From: Polyodon spathula
Lineage: Eukaryota > Chordata > Actinopteri > Acipenseriformes > Polyodontidae
Assembly (NCBI RefSeq): GCF_017654505.1
Contig: NC_054571.1
Coordinates: 1,217,376-1,281,375 of the forward strand
Direction of reading: 5' to 3'
DNA: 64,000 nucleotides
In this document: in pieces, positions 23,237 to 35,532 of the stretch
How the letters are laid out: every line of letters starts with the position of its first letter
Numbering within the stretch: position 1 is the first letter of the stretch
The notes under the pieces: generated by a model
Database searches by the model: none
The model's input: the letters and a program-made list of their open reading frames with translations, nothing else
Told to the model about the DNA's origin: nothing
Translations under genes and position numbers: made by a program

Positions 23237-23930
23237 TATCAATCAATCAATCTGTATTTTATAGAGCGCCTTTCACAGTGGCCCACCATCACAAAGCGCT
23301 TTACAAGATAGTGAGGAACAATGCATACAGTGAAATACAGGGCATAGCACATTCAATACAAACAGTAAAAAAAAAACCCAATGCAAATACATTAAATACA
23401 AGGCTAGGATGTGACTTCTAAACACTGTGGATGCGTGTGTCACACAGAATCATACTAACAAGATGGAGTTTTAAACCTGAAATAGCAATTCACACAACAG
23501 CTAATAACAGATGTCAGGCTTGAAGAACATTGAAAGCAAGCGAGAACAAGCAGGTCTTGGGAGTTGATTTGAAGCGAGCGACTGTGGGAGCTGCACGCAC
23601 TAAAGCTGGGAGAGAGTTCCAGAAAGTCGGGGCCATGAAGCTAAAAGAGCGCTTTCCGAGTGTGGTGCACGTTCGCTTGGGTATAACAAGCAGGACTGAG
23701 TCAGAGGAGCTCAGCTTGCCTGCAGGGACATAGCGGGTCAGCAGGTTGGAGAGATACTCTGGACCTGTGTGATGGAGGGCCTTGTAGGCAAGCAGGGGAA
23801 TTTTCAAAGTAATCCTGAACTCTACAGGTAGCCAATACAGCTGGGCAAGACAGGGGGTGATGTGATCATGTTTTTTACATATGGTAAGGATCCTAGCAGC
23901 GGCATATTGAACCAGATCTGTTAACGGTTT
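23237..23930 (-). mobile_element. L2-clade LINE, 3' part with open ORF2 end
   Basis: Minus strand 23925-23514 stays open and ends in a stop. It reads KHDHITPCLAQLYWLPVEFR, YKALHHTGPEYLSNLL, WNSLPALVRAAPTVARFKS and KTCLFSLAFN, the conserved C-terminal end of L2-type LINE reverse transcriptases, which follows the RT domain. The 3' UTR runs to a tail with aaagcgctttgtgatggtgg and a (TTGA)n end. The 5' part, with RT core and endonuclease, is missing. Confidence 0.85.
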
Positions 23931-24263
23931 ACTTTTCTGGCAACAGTTGTCAAAGATTATTATCCATATTACAGTCCATTGAAAAACAAGTTTAAATTGG
24001 TGGACTACAGGCAGGGTGTCCAGCGTTCTAGTTCAAACAAGCTGTAACTTGTCGCACAGTGCCATTTCCTTTGTCTCTCACAACGATTGACTCTTAAATT
24101 AAAAAATCCCTTTTGAATCCCACCTGATTTACGCGTGCCAACGTCATTGTTTCCTCAGGTTATAAAATCACTTTTAAAATGTTTTTCTGATGAACTTACT
24201 TTTCTTTAACTTAATTTTGTTTCACTAAATATTATTTTCAAATCATTTGACCTGGGGTGACAC

Positions 24264-24495
24264 AATTCAGTATTATTTCTATTTGCTTTGTACAATCCAA
24301 GGTCTCTTTGTACCAAAATCCGCTAACTGTGCTGACATTGTTTCTGCTTTTGAACTACGATCAAGAACAGGAGTCGGCTCCCAGTATGAGGGATCGTCCA
24401 GCAGAGAGAAATGCAATACGAAAACACAGCTCAGTACAAATACAGCTAGGAAAACCCAGACTCTCCTAGCAGACTTGGTCAGCTTCCAACGGAAT
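24264..24495 (+). repeat. About 210-230 bp direct repeat, copy 2
   Basis: Second copy of 22291-22520, with few substitutions. Confidence 0.9.
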
Positions 24496-25069
24496 TCACA
24501 ATACTACTAAGCAGTCCCACGCACAACAACTGGTTATAAGAATGTTCTTTTTTCATATAAGGAACATCAAGTTATGTTTTGATTAAATGCATGTATTTAA
24601 GAAGCAGGTACGCAGTTCAGAGGGGAAAGACTCAAGCCTGCTTTTTCAAACAAAATTCCATCAAATTGGCAGAAATACAAAATTCGACACTTAGAGGGCA
24701 TGTCCACACAAGGCCTTCCAGCACTGGTATTTTAATTTTGCTCTGCTGGGCTGTTTCTTTGTCAAACTGGCCTAAATAATGAGGCCAGCTCTCTTTAGAT
24801 GGATTAATTGAGATACTTCAGAAGCACTCCGGGTTGTCAGCAGGCTTGTAGCTACAATCAGACCGCATCTGTTTTTCTGTTCTAAGAAATAACGGTGATG
24901 GGAAATTACATTCATTTCAGCACATGGGAATGTAAACCATACCAAGTGACTTTTAAAACCATGAAATACAAATGCATAAAGGTTTTTTTTTTTTTAATTT
25001 GTCTCAATTCTATGCATTACGGCCACAGCTAAGATGTACTGCCATCAAATCCATTGTCACAACAATTCT

Positions 25070-25428
25070 GCGGCTCTGGCCAAAACTTTAGCATCACCTA
25101 GAATTTTAGGATTGAGACATCATTGTAAATAAATTAAATGCACATAATTTAGATATTTTATTTAACATCTTATAATCAAAGAAACTACTCAATGATATCG
25201 CAAGGTCAACCGGAAGGAAGCCATAATAGTAGCACAGTAGTATTTCATATTAGATTTCAAAATGTCAATTTTTTTTTATTTCTGGCAGTTTTTCGTTAAG
25301 TATATGGAAAACTACAAAGCTGGATGTAATTGAATATGTTAACGTAACATTATTCAGCAGGTTTCATTCGACTCAACTTATGAAGCAAAATTTTGTTCAT
25401 TCTATAAAACCTTTGGCCGCAGTTGTAT
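25070..25428 (-). mobile_element. Tc1-type MITE, copy 5
   Basis: Starts gctctggccaaaactttagc and ends accgcagttgta-like after tctataaaacctttggccg. More diverged at the right terminus. Confidence 0.82.
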
Positions 25429-26811
25429 AGCAACTCGAAAGTGGCTGCAGTTTAGACTTCATTTGTAGCAAGCCTTGCGTGAACATGCATGAATGCAATC
25501 TCGTTTCATTCCCTTCACTGAGATCGACGCTGGGTAATCAGGAGGTACAGATGCTGAATTACTTGCAATATGAACCTAATTCTGCAACCAATCAACCATC
25601 GAGGTCACCCGAAACTATCCCTGCTATTTTACTTGTGATCTAACTGTTCTATTCAACCCCAGTAGGAGCATTCCAGCTTGCCCCCTCGCTGAGTAAAGTG
25701 GCCATATAGTGAGCTCACTCTATTCATTTCCAGTGGCAACAATTTTCTTTATCATCATGAACAAAACAGAAAATCCCTTTATGCACAGGCGTGATATATT
25801 CCCTTGCTGTGTGTGTATAGCATGAAGAGATCCTGAGTGGCATAGTCGGGATCCAACCGGCTACAACAGTATCCTCTGAAAAGCAGAACCCTACCCAACT
25901 CTGTGCAAACAGTCACGCTGCTTACTGATCCCCGATAATGCTCCAACCACAACACGCACCCCTTTAAGCAGGTTACTAGTAAACTGTGCCATCTAAATTG
26001 GGTAGGTGTGAAGCCGTTACGATGCACTCTACCTGGTTTGAATCCTGGCAACCGAAACAGAAATTATTTCTGGTGTTCTCTGCCTAGCTTCGAATGGATG
26101 CAACACTTTCAGCTTTAACTTCACAGACCAACGATGGTGGCTACACTTCTGTTGTTGGTCATTACATTTCTGAATTTAGTGTTGCTGATTTTTCTAAAAG
26201 CGCAAATGGCATTCCAGAAGGAAATATACCTTACAGCAAGCGCAGCATTCGCGCATTACTCGAACTCTGCTGAACTCACCTTTTATCAGACCCCTTTTAT
26301 CACAAGACAGCCGGGCTATTCCACAGGGAGTAGTCTGTGAACTTCTACCCCTCCCGCCACAATACAACAGCAACAAAGCCTCCTAGCAGATTACCCAAAC
26401 TGGGTTCACAATTTTAAAAAGCCTTCTAATCTGGCACTATATCAGAGCTGCTTTGTGAGACCGAGAACATAATAGCCTCCCAAAGTGAAAAAGTAGTTTG
26501 CCTGCCAAAGGCAGCATTGCTCGTCCATTGTTTTCTTTTTTACCGGAAACTTGGGAATCCAGGGCAGTTTTCCAAATATAATCCTCAAAAGAAAGCCAGC
26601 AAAGCAAACCAATGCAAAGGTATTTATTAGATCATAGCACGACTGTGTGCTGAAAACCGCTCTGCCGGCAATGGGAAATGGAAGCACGTGGGTGCACTTA
26701 AACGGGAATCATGTACACTACAGCGGAATACCACCACTTGGATCATGCAGCCCTGAATTCAATCAAAATTTTAAGGCACTGCCAAAGTTCTACTGAAATG
26801 AAATTACATGT

Positions 26812-27408
26812 CTAGAGTTATGGCCAAAGTTTTGCATCCCCCAGAATTTTAGGATTGAGACATCATTTTTAAAAAAAAAACAAACTATATGACCATAATT
26901 TTATTCAACATCATGTAATCAAAGAAACTACAAAATGATATCACAAAAGTCTACCCGAAGCCATACTCGCAGTACAGTTTTTCATGTTAGATTTCGAAAT
27001 GTCACATTTTTCAGTTTATGTCAGTTTGTCATATTGAAAACTACAAAGCGGTATGTAACTCAGTATAATAATAATCTTTATATAGCACCTTTCATAGTGG
27101 ACCACCATCACCAAGCGCTATACAAGATACAAAACTAGGGTGTGAGAACTATACATCAGCTGCCGAGTCACTTACAACAACCTCAAAGACAGAGCACAAG
27201 GAGGTTAAGTGACTTGCTCAGGTTCACACAATGAGCTGGTGGCTCAGATGGGAGTTGAACTGAGAACCTCCTGGCGACAAGCCCCTTTCTTTAGCCACTG
27301 GACCACATAGCCTCCTGATATGTTAATGTAACATTATTCAGTAGGTTTCATTCGACTTTATGAAGCCAAATTAGTTCATTCTAAAGGGCGACACTTGGCC
27401 ACAGCTGT
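26812..27408 (-). mobile_element. Tc1-type MITE, copy 6, split by a SINE
   Basis: Left part ends gtatgtaactcagtat and right part resumes atatgttaatgtaacatta; the consensus reads straight through. The inserted CORE-SINE occupies about 27064-27316. Confidence 0.85.
27064..27316 (-). mobile_element. CORE-SINE, tail type B, nested
   Basis: Minus strand: tRNA-like head ctatgtggtccagtggctaa, box B-like gttcaactcccatc, core gagcaagtcacttaacctcc, and tail gatggtggtccactatgaaa then gctatataaag with (ATT)n. Full length. Duplicated atat at the ends fits target-site duplication. Confidence 0.85.
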
Positions 27409-29214
27409 ATATTAAATGGTCATAGCGGCGCTATAATTTTAATGTAATCCCGGCTATAGCCTAACCCTTTGTGTAGCAAAGTTATGAAATCCAACACGTC
27501 AAACACTGAGAGCAAGTCTCTTTATTAGTGTGTTTTTAACAGTATAAAAAATGTGCCTATTTAAATCGTTTAAAAATCGACAGCGATATGTCGATCTAGA
27601 AACCACCAAGCAGAAAACAAAAACTGTTTTTTTTTTTTTTTTTTTTTGGTTTTACGGAAAGGAAACTGTAACCATAATTCAATCCTTGCATCGATCAGCA
27701 CCTTCTGCTGTGTCAGCTCACCTGCCTCCTTACAGAAAAAAAGCAGCCCCAGCCACTGGCAACCTGTGCTGGAGCAAAAACTCACCAGCACTGCAGCCTG
27801 CCTGCAAATCCACGGTCTTTTCATATCATCTCAGGAATGCAAAGGAGAATATTTCCATTCGCTACAAAACTTTTTTTGATGTTCTGATGCCCCCCTGTCC
27901 CCCCCCCGTCCCCCGGGACAAACAAAACATAGTTACTGCTTCAGGCTGCAAATCAAACTTCACTTACAAAAGCTGACAGCTTTTTTGTTTGTTTGTTTGT
28001 TTTATTCAGGCTGTGGATTGAGCCCTAAACAGATGTTAGCTCTTTAAAACTCTTTCAGAACCAGCATACAGTATGAAAAAGGCATTTGAATTTGCAGAAT
28101 TACCAATTTCGGAGAAAACGGGGTGTGCCCTCATTCCTCTTGTCTAACGTTCCAAACAAGCCTTTTTTTTTATATACCTAACCTGCGGTGACATCATTCT
28201 TAAACAATGCATTCTTGTTGAAACTGTTTTCCAGTATAGCTTGGCATCCTCTTGGCCCTTCTAATAAACCCGCTCACAATTCAAGCATTTGACACACACC
28301 TGCTGATAAGATATATTACTACAGGAGAAGAGTACAAGACACTGACAGCCTCCATGTATCACACCCAAACAAGGAATGTCTCCTAATCACTTTCACAAGC
28401 TTGCCTGTACGTCGAATTCAAGGAAATACACATACAAAGCAACATATAAAATAGAAAAAAACAGAGCATCGCAGAGCATTTGAATGCAGGCTGCTCTAAT
28501 AAGAGCATGATGAAAAAGTCTTAATAATTTTAATAAATAATACAAAAGGAAATATAGGATTTATAATATGCTTGTCACAGGAATGTCGGGGTCGTCACTT
28601 GTTTCTCTGCAGAAAATACACTTGCGATAAAAACTATAATAAAAAGGACCTCCTGGTGGCTATTTCAATCTGTACTGTAAAGTAAGCCGGTAATATCCAA
28701 TCCCATTGCCAAACCTTTGAAGTGGTACAGATATCGGAAGGAGGTTTTGACTCAAATGTAATCAAACAGCTCCCAGACAGCAATCGCTCATCAAAATTGC
28801 TGCAGGGCAACAAGTGTGCTTTTTTATCTTTGTTTTTCTATCTGTTTTTTTTATTTTTTTTTTATTAACTCTGGTGTATAATTTCCCGGAGCAGGTAGGA
28901 GCAAGTTCATAGTGCATGGTTCACTGAGTTCGGTGCGCTGCGTGGAAATGATAATGACAGGATTACAAAAGCTGTAATTACAGTCCAACCTGCACATTCA
29001 AAAGACGCTGTCATCAATCGAAAGCAACAAACTCTGAAAAAAGGGGGTGAGGTCAGGGGTGGGGTGAGGTCAGGGTGACTTGGGACGAACCCAGACGTAC
29101 CTGACTTTCACTTACAAAAGTGAAATCTCGTTACACTCAAAAACACAGAAACATTGGCTGCAATAGTGCCGTAGTTCAGTTACAAACCAGGCTATTATAA
29201 CACTTACAGGCCCT

Positions 29215-29465
29215 TTTAACGGATTACTTAGCATAGTAAAAGCACAGGTAACCTTGGAAAGCATCTAGTAAAATAAACATGATAACCACGGGAAAAGAAC
29301 AGTCAATGCTAATATACCATGCTATGCTTTGCTAAATGCTAATATACCACGCTACGATTTGCTAAATGCTAATATACTATGCTATGCTTTGCTAAGTGCT
29401 AATATACCACGATATGCTTTGCTAAATGCTATATACCACGCTATGGTTTTGCATGAGAAGTGCCA
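29215..29465. repeat. About 30-bp tandem repeat, 5 units
   Basis: Unit tgctaatataccatgctatg then ctttgctaaa, spanning mainly 29308-29460, within an ATGCTTTAC-type repeat. Confidence 0.8.
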
Positions 29466-30515
29466 GGGCAGTAGTACTGTAGTCCATGAAACTTGTTGCC
29501 CAGACATAACTACTGACATCTTATAATCTGAGCAAGCACCCCTTAACTTTTATCTTACAACAGCGGCATGACTGTAGAAGCAATCTCCTGCACGCCATCG
29601 ATTAGCTCCGTCGGACAAGTGGATAAAAATATCCAAACGATCCCAACTGTGCTTAAAAATGCCACAATACACACACGGCAACAACAGTGAGTGGTGGGAA
29701 TGTGAGTAAGTTTGAAAAGGGGACAACGCAGGACACTTAAGGTTTGTAACAAAAAAAAAAAAAACTTATTTTGGTGACATGACATATGAAAAAGAAGATT
29801 TTAAGTACGATAAAAGCAGAAACCTGGCAGTTGGCAAAACAAACCAAATTGTTCAGAGGCCGCCCTTGACAAATCCCAATATACCGGGTCAGAGCTTTGG
29901 AAATTACAGTGTGGGGCCTGCAAGCTTAAACGCGCCCAGCCTTCTCAATCAGCAAAGCCCAGCTAAAAACCGACCCGAGAGGTATGCAAGACACACGCTA
30001 TTTAAACCCAGAACCACCCACAGCACAAAGCACGTCCGGACAAGGCAGCCTGCCTCCAACACCATCCCAGAAGACCTGTCAGCTACTTCTGCGATCCCCC
30101 CCATTCCACTCAGGCGTGTGTTTGTGGGTGAGGAGTGCGCTGTGCTATGAGGCAACGCTGTCGTGGCAATACCCCCAACACTCCAGTTAAGAGAAGTTCA
30201 GCGATTCTATTCAGTGAGATTCGTTGTGACTTTTACAGTCATCAAGGAATATTTATCTCTTTATAAACAATTAAAATTGGATCTGCCTCTTAACAAAAGC
30301 TCTGTTGCAATGTTATAAAGGAATTAAACCCGAACATCAATGCTCAGGTAAAACTATAAGAAACTTTAAGTCAAGTGAACAAACCCTGATTGGTTAGCAG
30401 AGATGGAACTCGCTGTGAACATTCTGATTCACGTATAAGAAATCTCTGGTAAGGGATTGTCCAAATTCCTGTATATCTTATTAGAAATCATAGATCTGAA
30501 ATCAACCTTCTGCAC

Positions 30516-30890
30516 ACAGCTATGGCCAAAAGTTTTGCATCACCCAGAATTTTAGAATTGAGACATAATTATAAAAAAAAAACAAAAAAAACTAAAAAAA
30601 ACAACGTGGACATCATTTAGATCTTTTATTTATCATCGTGTAATCAAAGAAACTCCAAAATGATATCGCAAAAGTCTACCGGAAGCCATAATAGTAGCAC
30701 AGTAGTGGTTCATGTTAGATTTTTAAATGTCATATTTGTAAATGAGTCAGTTTTTCAGTAAGTATCTGGAAAATTACAAAGCGGTGTGCAATTCAATATG
30801 TTAGCGTAACATTATTCAGCAGGTTCATGAGCAAAATAAGTTAATTCTGTAGGGTGATGATGATGCAAAACTTTTGGCCATAACTATAGA
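30516..30890 (-). mobile_element. Tc1-type MITE, copy 7
   Basis: Begins acagctatggccaaaagttt and ends gatgcaaaacttttggccat; good full-length example with clear inverted termini. Confidence 0.88.
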
Positions 30891-31106
30891 AGACACAACA
30901 CAATTCTAAAGTTAAAAAACAAACGATGTTTTGTTTTTTGCCTTTTTAAAATAGTAGTTCCGATCTTTGCTTTTAAGATTTATACTAAATTAATTAGATG
31001 TTAGGGGAGTCTTTTATTCTCTGCGCGACCCTACTCAAACTGCACAGACAGACATCTCTGATAACAACACGACGATGCATCAAGTTGCAGAACAAGTCGG
31101 TCTTAC

Positions 31107-31269
31107 CTCAAATACTTCCTCGTCCAGCAGCCTGGTGCCAAACACAGTCACACCGTCAGTGCTGATAACAGGACTGTCTCCTCTCAGCAAATCAAGAGTC
31201 TGATACCTTTTACAATCCAGGTACATCGTGACGGTCTGGCCTTCCACACTGATAGCTACACGGTGCCAT
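31107..31269 (-). CDS. col5a3: Exon 4: TSPN domain
   Basis: 163 nt. The first base completes the lysine codon from exon 3, after which the frame reads [20 protein letters not shown] and ends [13 protein letters not shown] at phase 0. It carries the second conserved TSPN cysteine (LDCK). Acceptor TTTTACCCTAG, donor GTAAGA. WHR at the start and FGTR...FEGDIQ across the exon 4/5 junction are family landmarks. Confidence 0.95.
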
Positions 31270-31717
31270 CTAGGGTAAAACAGTACTTAAATTATGCAAC
31301 TGCTTCCTCTGTGCCAGTTAAAACCTTACAGAGCACAGGCCGCGTATTTATCTACAAGTTTACTCCAGTGTTTAATTTGATAAGTACTTTGTAGGAAGAA
31401 AAAAAAAGACTACAGGAGGTACGAAACTACAGACAACAATTCACTAGGTTATGTCCACCTGTTAAACTGTAGATTGTTTCTGGCAAACATTGCCACTGGG
31501 CTTGTGTTACCCTTTCATAAAAACGCTCTATACTGGAATAAAATAAAACCAAAAAACTCAATGCTCAACGGGCCAGCTTTAAACCGCAGTTTGCATCATT
31601 TGTTTGCAGCACAGGCACACTATTATTAAAGCGTTTGTAGCGAGGACAATAATTCTATGCATTTTCCATTACAGGTCTCAAATGTGTAGTTTTGAAAGAA
31701 ACATGCACATGCATGCA

Positions 31718-31720
<3 letters not shown>

Positions 31721-31788
<68 letters not shown>
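31721..31788. repeat. (TA)n microsatellite
   Basis: About 68 bp of TA, in intron 3 between exons 3 and 4. Confidence 0.95.
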
Positions 31789-31791
<3 letters not shown>

Positions 31792-31862
31792 AAAGAAAGT
31801 TCTCAGTTTCTATGCCTTGCTTACATGCCTTATACATTTAGGTTCCTTGTTAAATACGCCTG

Positions 31863-31883
31863 CCCCCCCCCCCCCCCCCCCCC
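31863..31883. repeat. C21 homopolymer (G21 on coding strand)
   Basis: Uninterrupted run of 21 C, 21 nt beyond the exon 3 donor. Confidence 0.95.
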
Positions 31884-31904
31884 TTTAATATATGAGGTCC
31901 GTAC

Positions 31905-32118
31905 TTTCCGTCTGCGAGGTTGATCTTCTTGAAGATGGGGTAGTCCTCGGGGGGTGGCTTGCCGTCCTGGTCCTCGTACAGGAAGACGGGGGAGCGTCCG
32001 ATCTCCAGCCCCAGCTGCTGCACCCCCTGATCGTCGTAGACCGACAGCAGGAAGAACTGGGTGCCCTTCTTTGCCTTGACCGTCGTCATCAAAGAGAAGT
32101 CCACGGGGAATGGGCGGT
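31905..32118 (-). CDS. col5a3: Exon 3: TSPN domain core
   Basis: 214 nt, completing the split codon from exon 2 and leaving two bases of a lysine codon. It encodes [20 protein letters not shown], then [20 protein letters not shown] and the loop ending KKINLADGK. These are core beta-strands of the TSPN fold and align well with COL5A1. The acceptor is TCCTCCCAG. The donor GTACGG departs from consensus, and a run of 21 G on the coding strand starts 21 nt beyond the exon end, followed by a long TA repeat. Local base composition is GC-rich compared with the flanking intron. Confidence 0.95.
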
Positions 32119-32169
32119 CTGGGAGGAGAAGAGAACAGCGGCATCAAGAACAGAGCAGCGAAAAGGAGA

Positions 32170-32365
32170 ATTGGTGGTCACTGACTCACTGTGTGTGACC
32201 CTGAGCAAGTCACTTAACCTCCTTGTGCTCCGTCCTTCAGACGAGATGTAAAACAAACAAGATCCTATAGGAAGTGGCTCCGCAGCATCAGTTGTTGATG
32301 CATATTTCACCCCCTAGTCTCTAAAAGCATCTGCTAAATGACTGATTAATAATAATAATAATAAT
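32170..32365 (+). mobile_element. CORE-SINE, tail type A, 5'-truncated
   Basis: Plus strand gagcaagtcacttaacctcc then agtctctaaaagcatctgct and an (AAT)n tail. The tRNA head is missing. Lies in intron 2, about 50 nt upstream of exon 3. Confidence 0.75.
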
Positions 32366-32894
32366 AATCTGATCTGTTTATACAAACTGCCTGGACACAT
32401 GATTGATTAGGACCTGGATCTGTCTTCCCTGTCCAGTGTGGAGCATGTTCTTCGGGACATTGATAAATCTGTCTGGAAGGCTGTAGCTGACTTAACAATA
32501 CTGCACTTGTAACCCGATGGCGATGGCAGCTTTCAGTGCGTTAATAAACCCACCCATCAGCGTGACGGTGACGTCAGGGGTCATCCTTGACCACCATTGT
32601 GCGTGTTTGAAGCTGGCCTGAATTCATCATGGCGAACCTTTTAACATCGAACCGTCGTCTTAGCTAAATCGAGGGCTGAAATCAGTGCGTGATGACTCAG
32701 CCTAGTGGTGTGTGAGCTAACGACTGGGTGGGTCTATTCGTTTGGGTTTAGACACTCAGTGTAAACACCCTGCGTTCATGGAGAGTCCCATCCAATAAAT
32801 ACGAAAGACGCAAGTTATAGGGAATAAACTTCCCAGGAAACATGTAACTGAAAAGAAAAGACTTGAAATACTATGAACATGGCAGTAATAATTA

Positions 32895-32896
<2 letters not shown>

Positions 32897-32950
<54 letters not shown>
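32897..32950. repeat. (AAT)n microsatellite
   Basis: About 54 bp. Confidence 0.95.
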
Positions 32951-32953
<3 letters not shown>

Positions 32954-33829
32954 TGCAAATATGAATCGATAAAGCTGGGTGAAATACTGCAGTTTACAAT
33001 AGAAAGATGATCGAATCAGACACCAATGGGGTTTGTATTGAACACATTCTTTGAATAAAAATCTAACTGTTGCGGGCTTTATTCATCAAGCTTATTTAAA
33101 GATGTTAGGGCCCAAACACAGTGTGTATTATTACTCTGCTGCTTGGAGGGGTTGGGTGGGTTGTAGCAGTTTCTTCATGTGCTTCCCGGAAGTGCAATTG
33201 CTTGATCTGAGCCTAACCAATTTTGTTTTATCTTTATTCAGTTGTCAATTTTTTGTTGTCAACTAGAACCGACAATAAATCTCTGGCCTAATGCAATACA
33301 TTGATCCGACTGCTGCTTCATCTCAACATGGATATAGTGGAGACTGGTATTTAAACCTGACCCTGAAGATCTAAAAAAACTCTCTCTAGTTGCATCCGAA
33401 GATAAAACTCGTGAGCTTTCAATCAGAACAGACCAAAGTCAGCATGCAGGCCAATGAACTGGACCCTAAAAGCAGATCCGGAGGGTTTGGATTGTCAGAG
33501 TCCTATTTTTCCTTCTATTACTATTCTTTTTTTCAAATACGCAAGGGCCCACTGAGTTACAGCTGGTTGTCAGAAACAATAAACTCCCCTCAGGCCCATA
33601 CATCATGTTCATACACTTCAAACTTTTGCCTTTTTTACTCGGCAAAAAAAAGGGGGGAACGAATGCGTTCTTTTGTGCCTCCGAGGCAGGTGGAGCGCTC
33701 TCCAGTCCGCTCGTGACAGGCTGCCTTTGGTTAGATCAGTCAACATCACGTTTATGAAGATCTAAAGACCCTTATAAAAGTCTGGTATTTATGCACGGTA
33801 CTTTTGCAGTTTTACCCTGCTTTCCCCAT

Positions 33830-33990
33830 CGTTACACTACACGTTTACCATGGTCTACCTTGATTCCACATGTTTATTAATATGCTTTACACTACCTCGC
33901 TGGCCTTTCCGATGCTTACCTGTGCACATACCTCGCTATGCTTTATTACACTTTGCTGTGCTTTTACTACAGGAGACTTTTATAAGGGGC
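33830..33990 (+). repeat. ATGCTTTAC-type dispersed repeat
   Basis: Blocks ctatgctttattacacttt and the end gacttttataagggg. Confidence 0.65.
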
Positions 33991-34097
33991 AGCTTGGGGA
34001 AGAACGACTGCAAAGAGCTCAAGATCACGATTTTCGTTTATTTAAAAGTTTATTCTGAATCACAACCCTGGTTCAAGAGACGTGCCTCTCAGATCAG

Positions 34098-34275
34098 CGG
34101 TGTCCGATCAATCCCAGTCCTGGAGGGCCAGTACTCCACTCCGGGTTTAACAGATCAAATGAGATAATGAACTACTTCAGGGTCTGGGTGCAGGTTTAAT
34201 TGCTGAACAACTTAGAACAGGGTTGGAACAAAGACCAGGACTGGAACAGCCCTCCAGGATCGTGACTGGCCACCC
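34098..34275. mobile_element. Foldback MITE (TCCTGGAGGGCC family)
   Basis: Ends cagtcctggagggcc and agccctccaggatcgtgac are inverted. Related to the copy at 18079-18294. Confidence 0.65.
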
Positions 34276-34367
34276 CCGTCTCATACAGGTAAACTCTATA
34301 ACAGGCACAAATCACTATTCAAAATGAGAATCAATTTACCACGTCTTACTTGATGACACTCAAAATG

Positions 34368-34546
34368 TACCCTTAATTGAACTGATCATTTGCTTAATTA
34401 GACCTTTTTTTACTTGTTTTCAGCTCTGAAACGGTTGCAGAGTTCAAATAAGCTGTAACATTTCATAAGTAACTTGAGCGGTTTAAGAAATTAAAACAAG
34501 TAAAAAGGTCTAATTAAGCAAATTATCAGTTCAATTAAGGGTCTAG
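34368..34546. repeat. Near-perfect inverted repeat, about 52-bp arms
   Basis: Left arm acccttaattgaactgatca ... acttgtttt is the reverse complement of the right arm aaaacaagtaaaaaggtcta ... ttcaattaaggg, with about 70 bp between. Probably a foldback element. Confidence 0.85.
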
Positions 34547-34673
34547 TTAATTAATTGAGAGCTGGGTTGGAACGGAAACCAGCAGACACAGGGGGTCCCC
34601 AGGATCGAGTCTGAGAACCTCACAGATGAAGGGAAACTTGATATTAATATATTTGCCATTGTGTAATATAATA

Positions 34674-35022
34674 TACAGCTATGGCCAAAGTTTTGCATCA
34701 CCCTATAGAATGAACTAATGCAGCTTCATAAAGTCAAATGAAACCTGCTGAATAATGATACGTTAACATATTGAATTACACACTGTTTTGTAGTTTTCCA
34801 TATACTGAACCAAAAAACTGACAAAAATTGAAAAATGTGACATTTCGAAATCCAACATGAAATACTGTACTGCTATCATGGCTTCCGGGAGACTTTTGCG
34901 TTATCATTTTGTAGTTTCTTTGATTACATGATGTTAAATAAAAGATCTAAATTATGTTCATGTAGTTGTTTTTTTTCAATTATATCTCTGTGGTGATGCA
35001 AAACTGTTGACCATAGCAGTAT
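34674..35022 (+). mobile_element. Tc1-type MITE, copy 8
   Basis: Begins atacagctatggccaaagtt and ends gtgatgcaaaactgttgacc. About 190 nt downstream of exon 2 in intron 2. Confidence 0.88.
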
Positions 35023-35213
35023 AAACGTATTAGTTTAATTATTTTAAGTATCTTTTTAAGAAATGAAAAAACGTTTCGTCTTTTTCAATGTCTTAAAGGA
35101 AACGCTTGTCGTTGAATTTGAGTTTTTTTCAGTATTTCTTAATGCAGTGCTGCTGAGTGTTTGATAGCTCTGGATGAAAGTTGCTGGTTGACCGAACTGA
35201 ACCCCCTTCTCAC

Positions 35214-35381
35214 CTGGAAACAGCTTCTTTGTCGGAGCGCTCAGCTGGATTTTCTTTGATATCCTGAAGGCGATGTCCGGCTCTTCTCCACCTTTCCTGC
35301 TCACGCACAGTCCTGCGTCCAGAACCACCCCCTCCATGGCATCTGAAATGTCCAGGACTCTCAACACATCGATGGGGTTTG
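35214..35381 (-). CDS. col5a3: Exon 2: start of TSPN domain
   Basis: 168 nt, entering with two bases of a split codon and leaving after one base. The acceptor is a CCCCACAG tract and the donor is GTGAGA. It encodes the first strands of the laminin-G-like TSPN domain, including NPIDVLRVLDIS, the first conserved cysteine in AGLCVSRK, and the family signature QLSAPTKKLFPG. This aligns with human COL5A1 and COL11A1 segments ending QLSAPTKQL. The 5' partner, the signal-peptide exon, was not found in the 28.6 kb upstream. Confidence 0.95.
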
Positions 35382-35532
35382 CTGTGGGGCGGGAGGATAG
35401 GAGAACGAGAAGAAGAAACAGTTCTGTTAAAAAAGCAAACAGCTCTGAAAACCACTCGCGGTAGAGCTTCCGCGTTTACAAATTTAAAAGAGTGCTGGTA
35501 ATTAACAGCGTGCTGATACTCAGACTCGTAAT

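Noticed and set aside
25779..26060. tRNA-like box B (ggtttgaatcctgg) suggesting a tRNA gene
   Set aside because: No cloverleaf could be folded by eye; at most an old SINE head.
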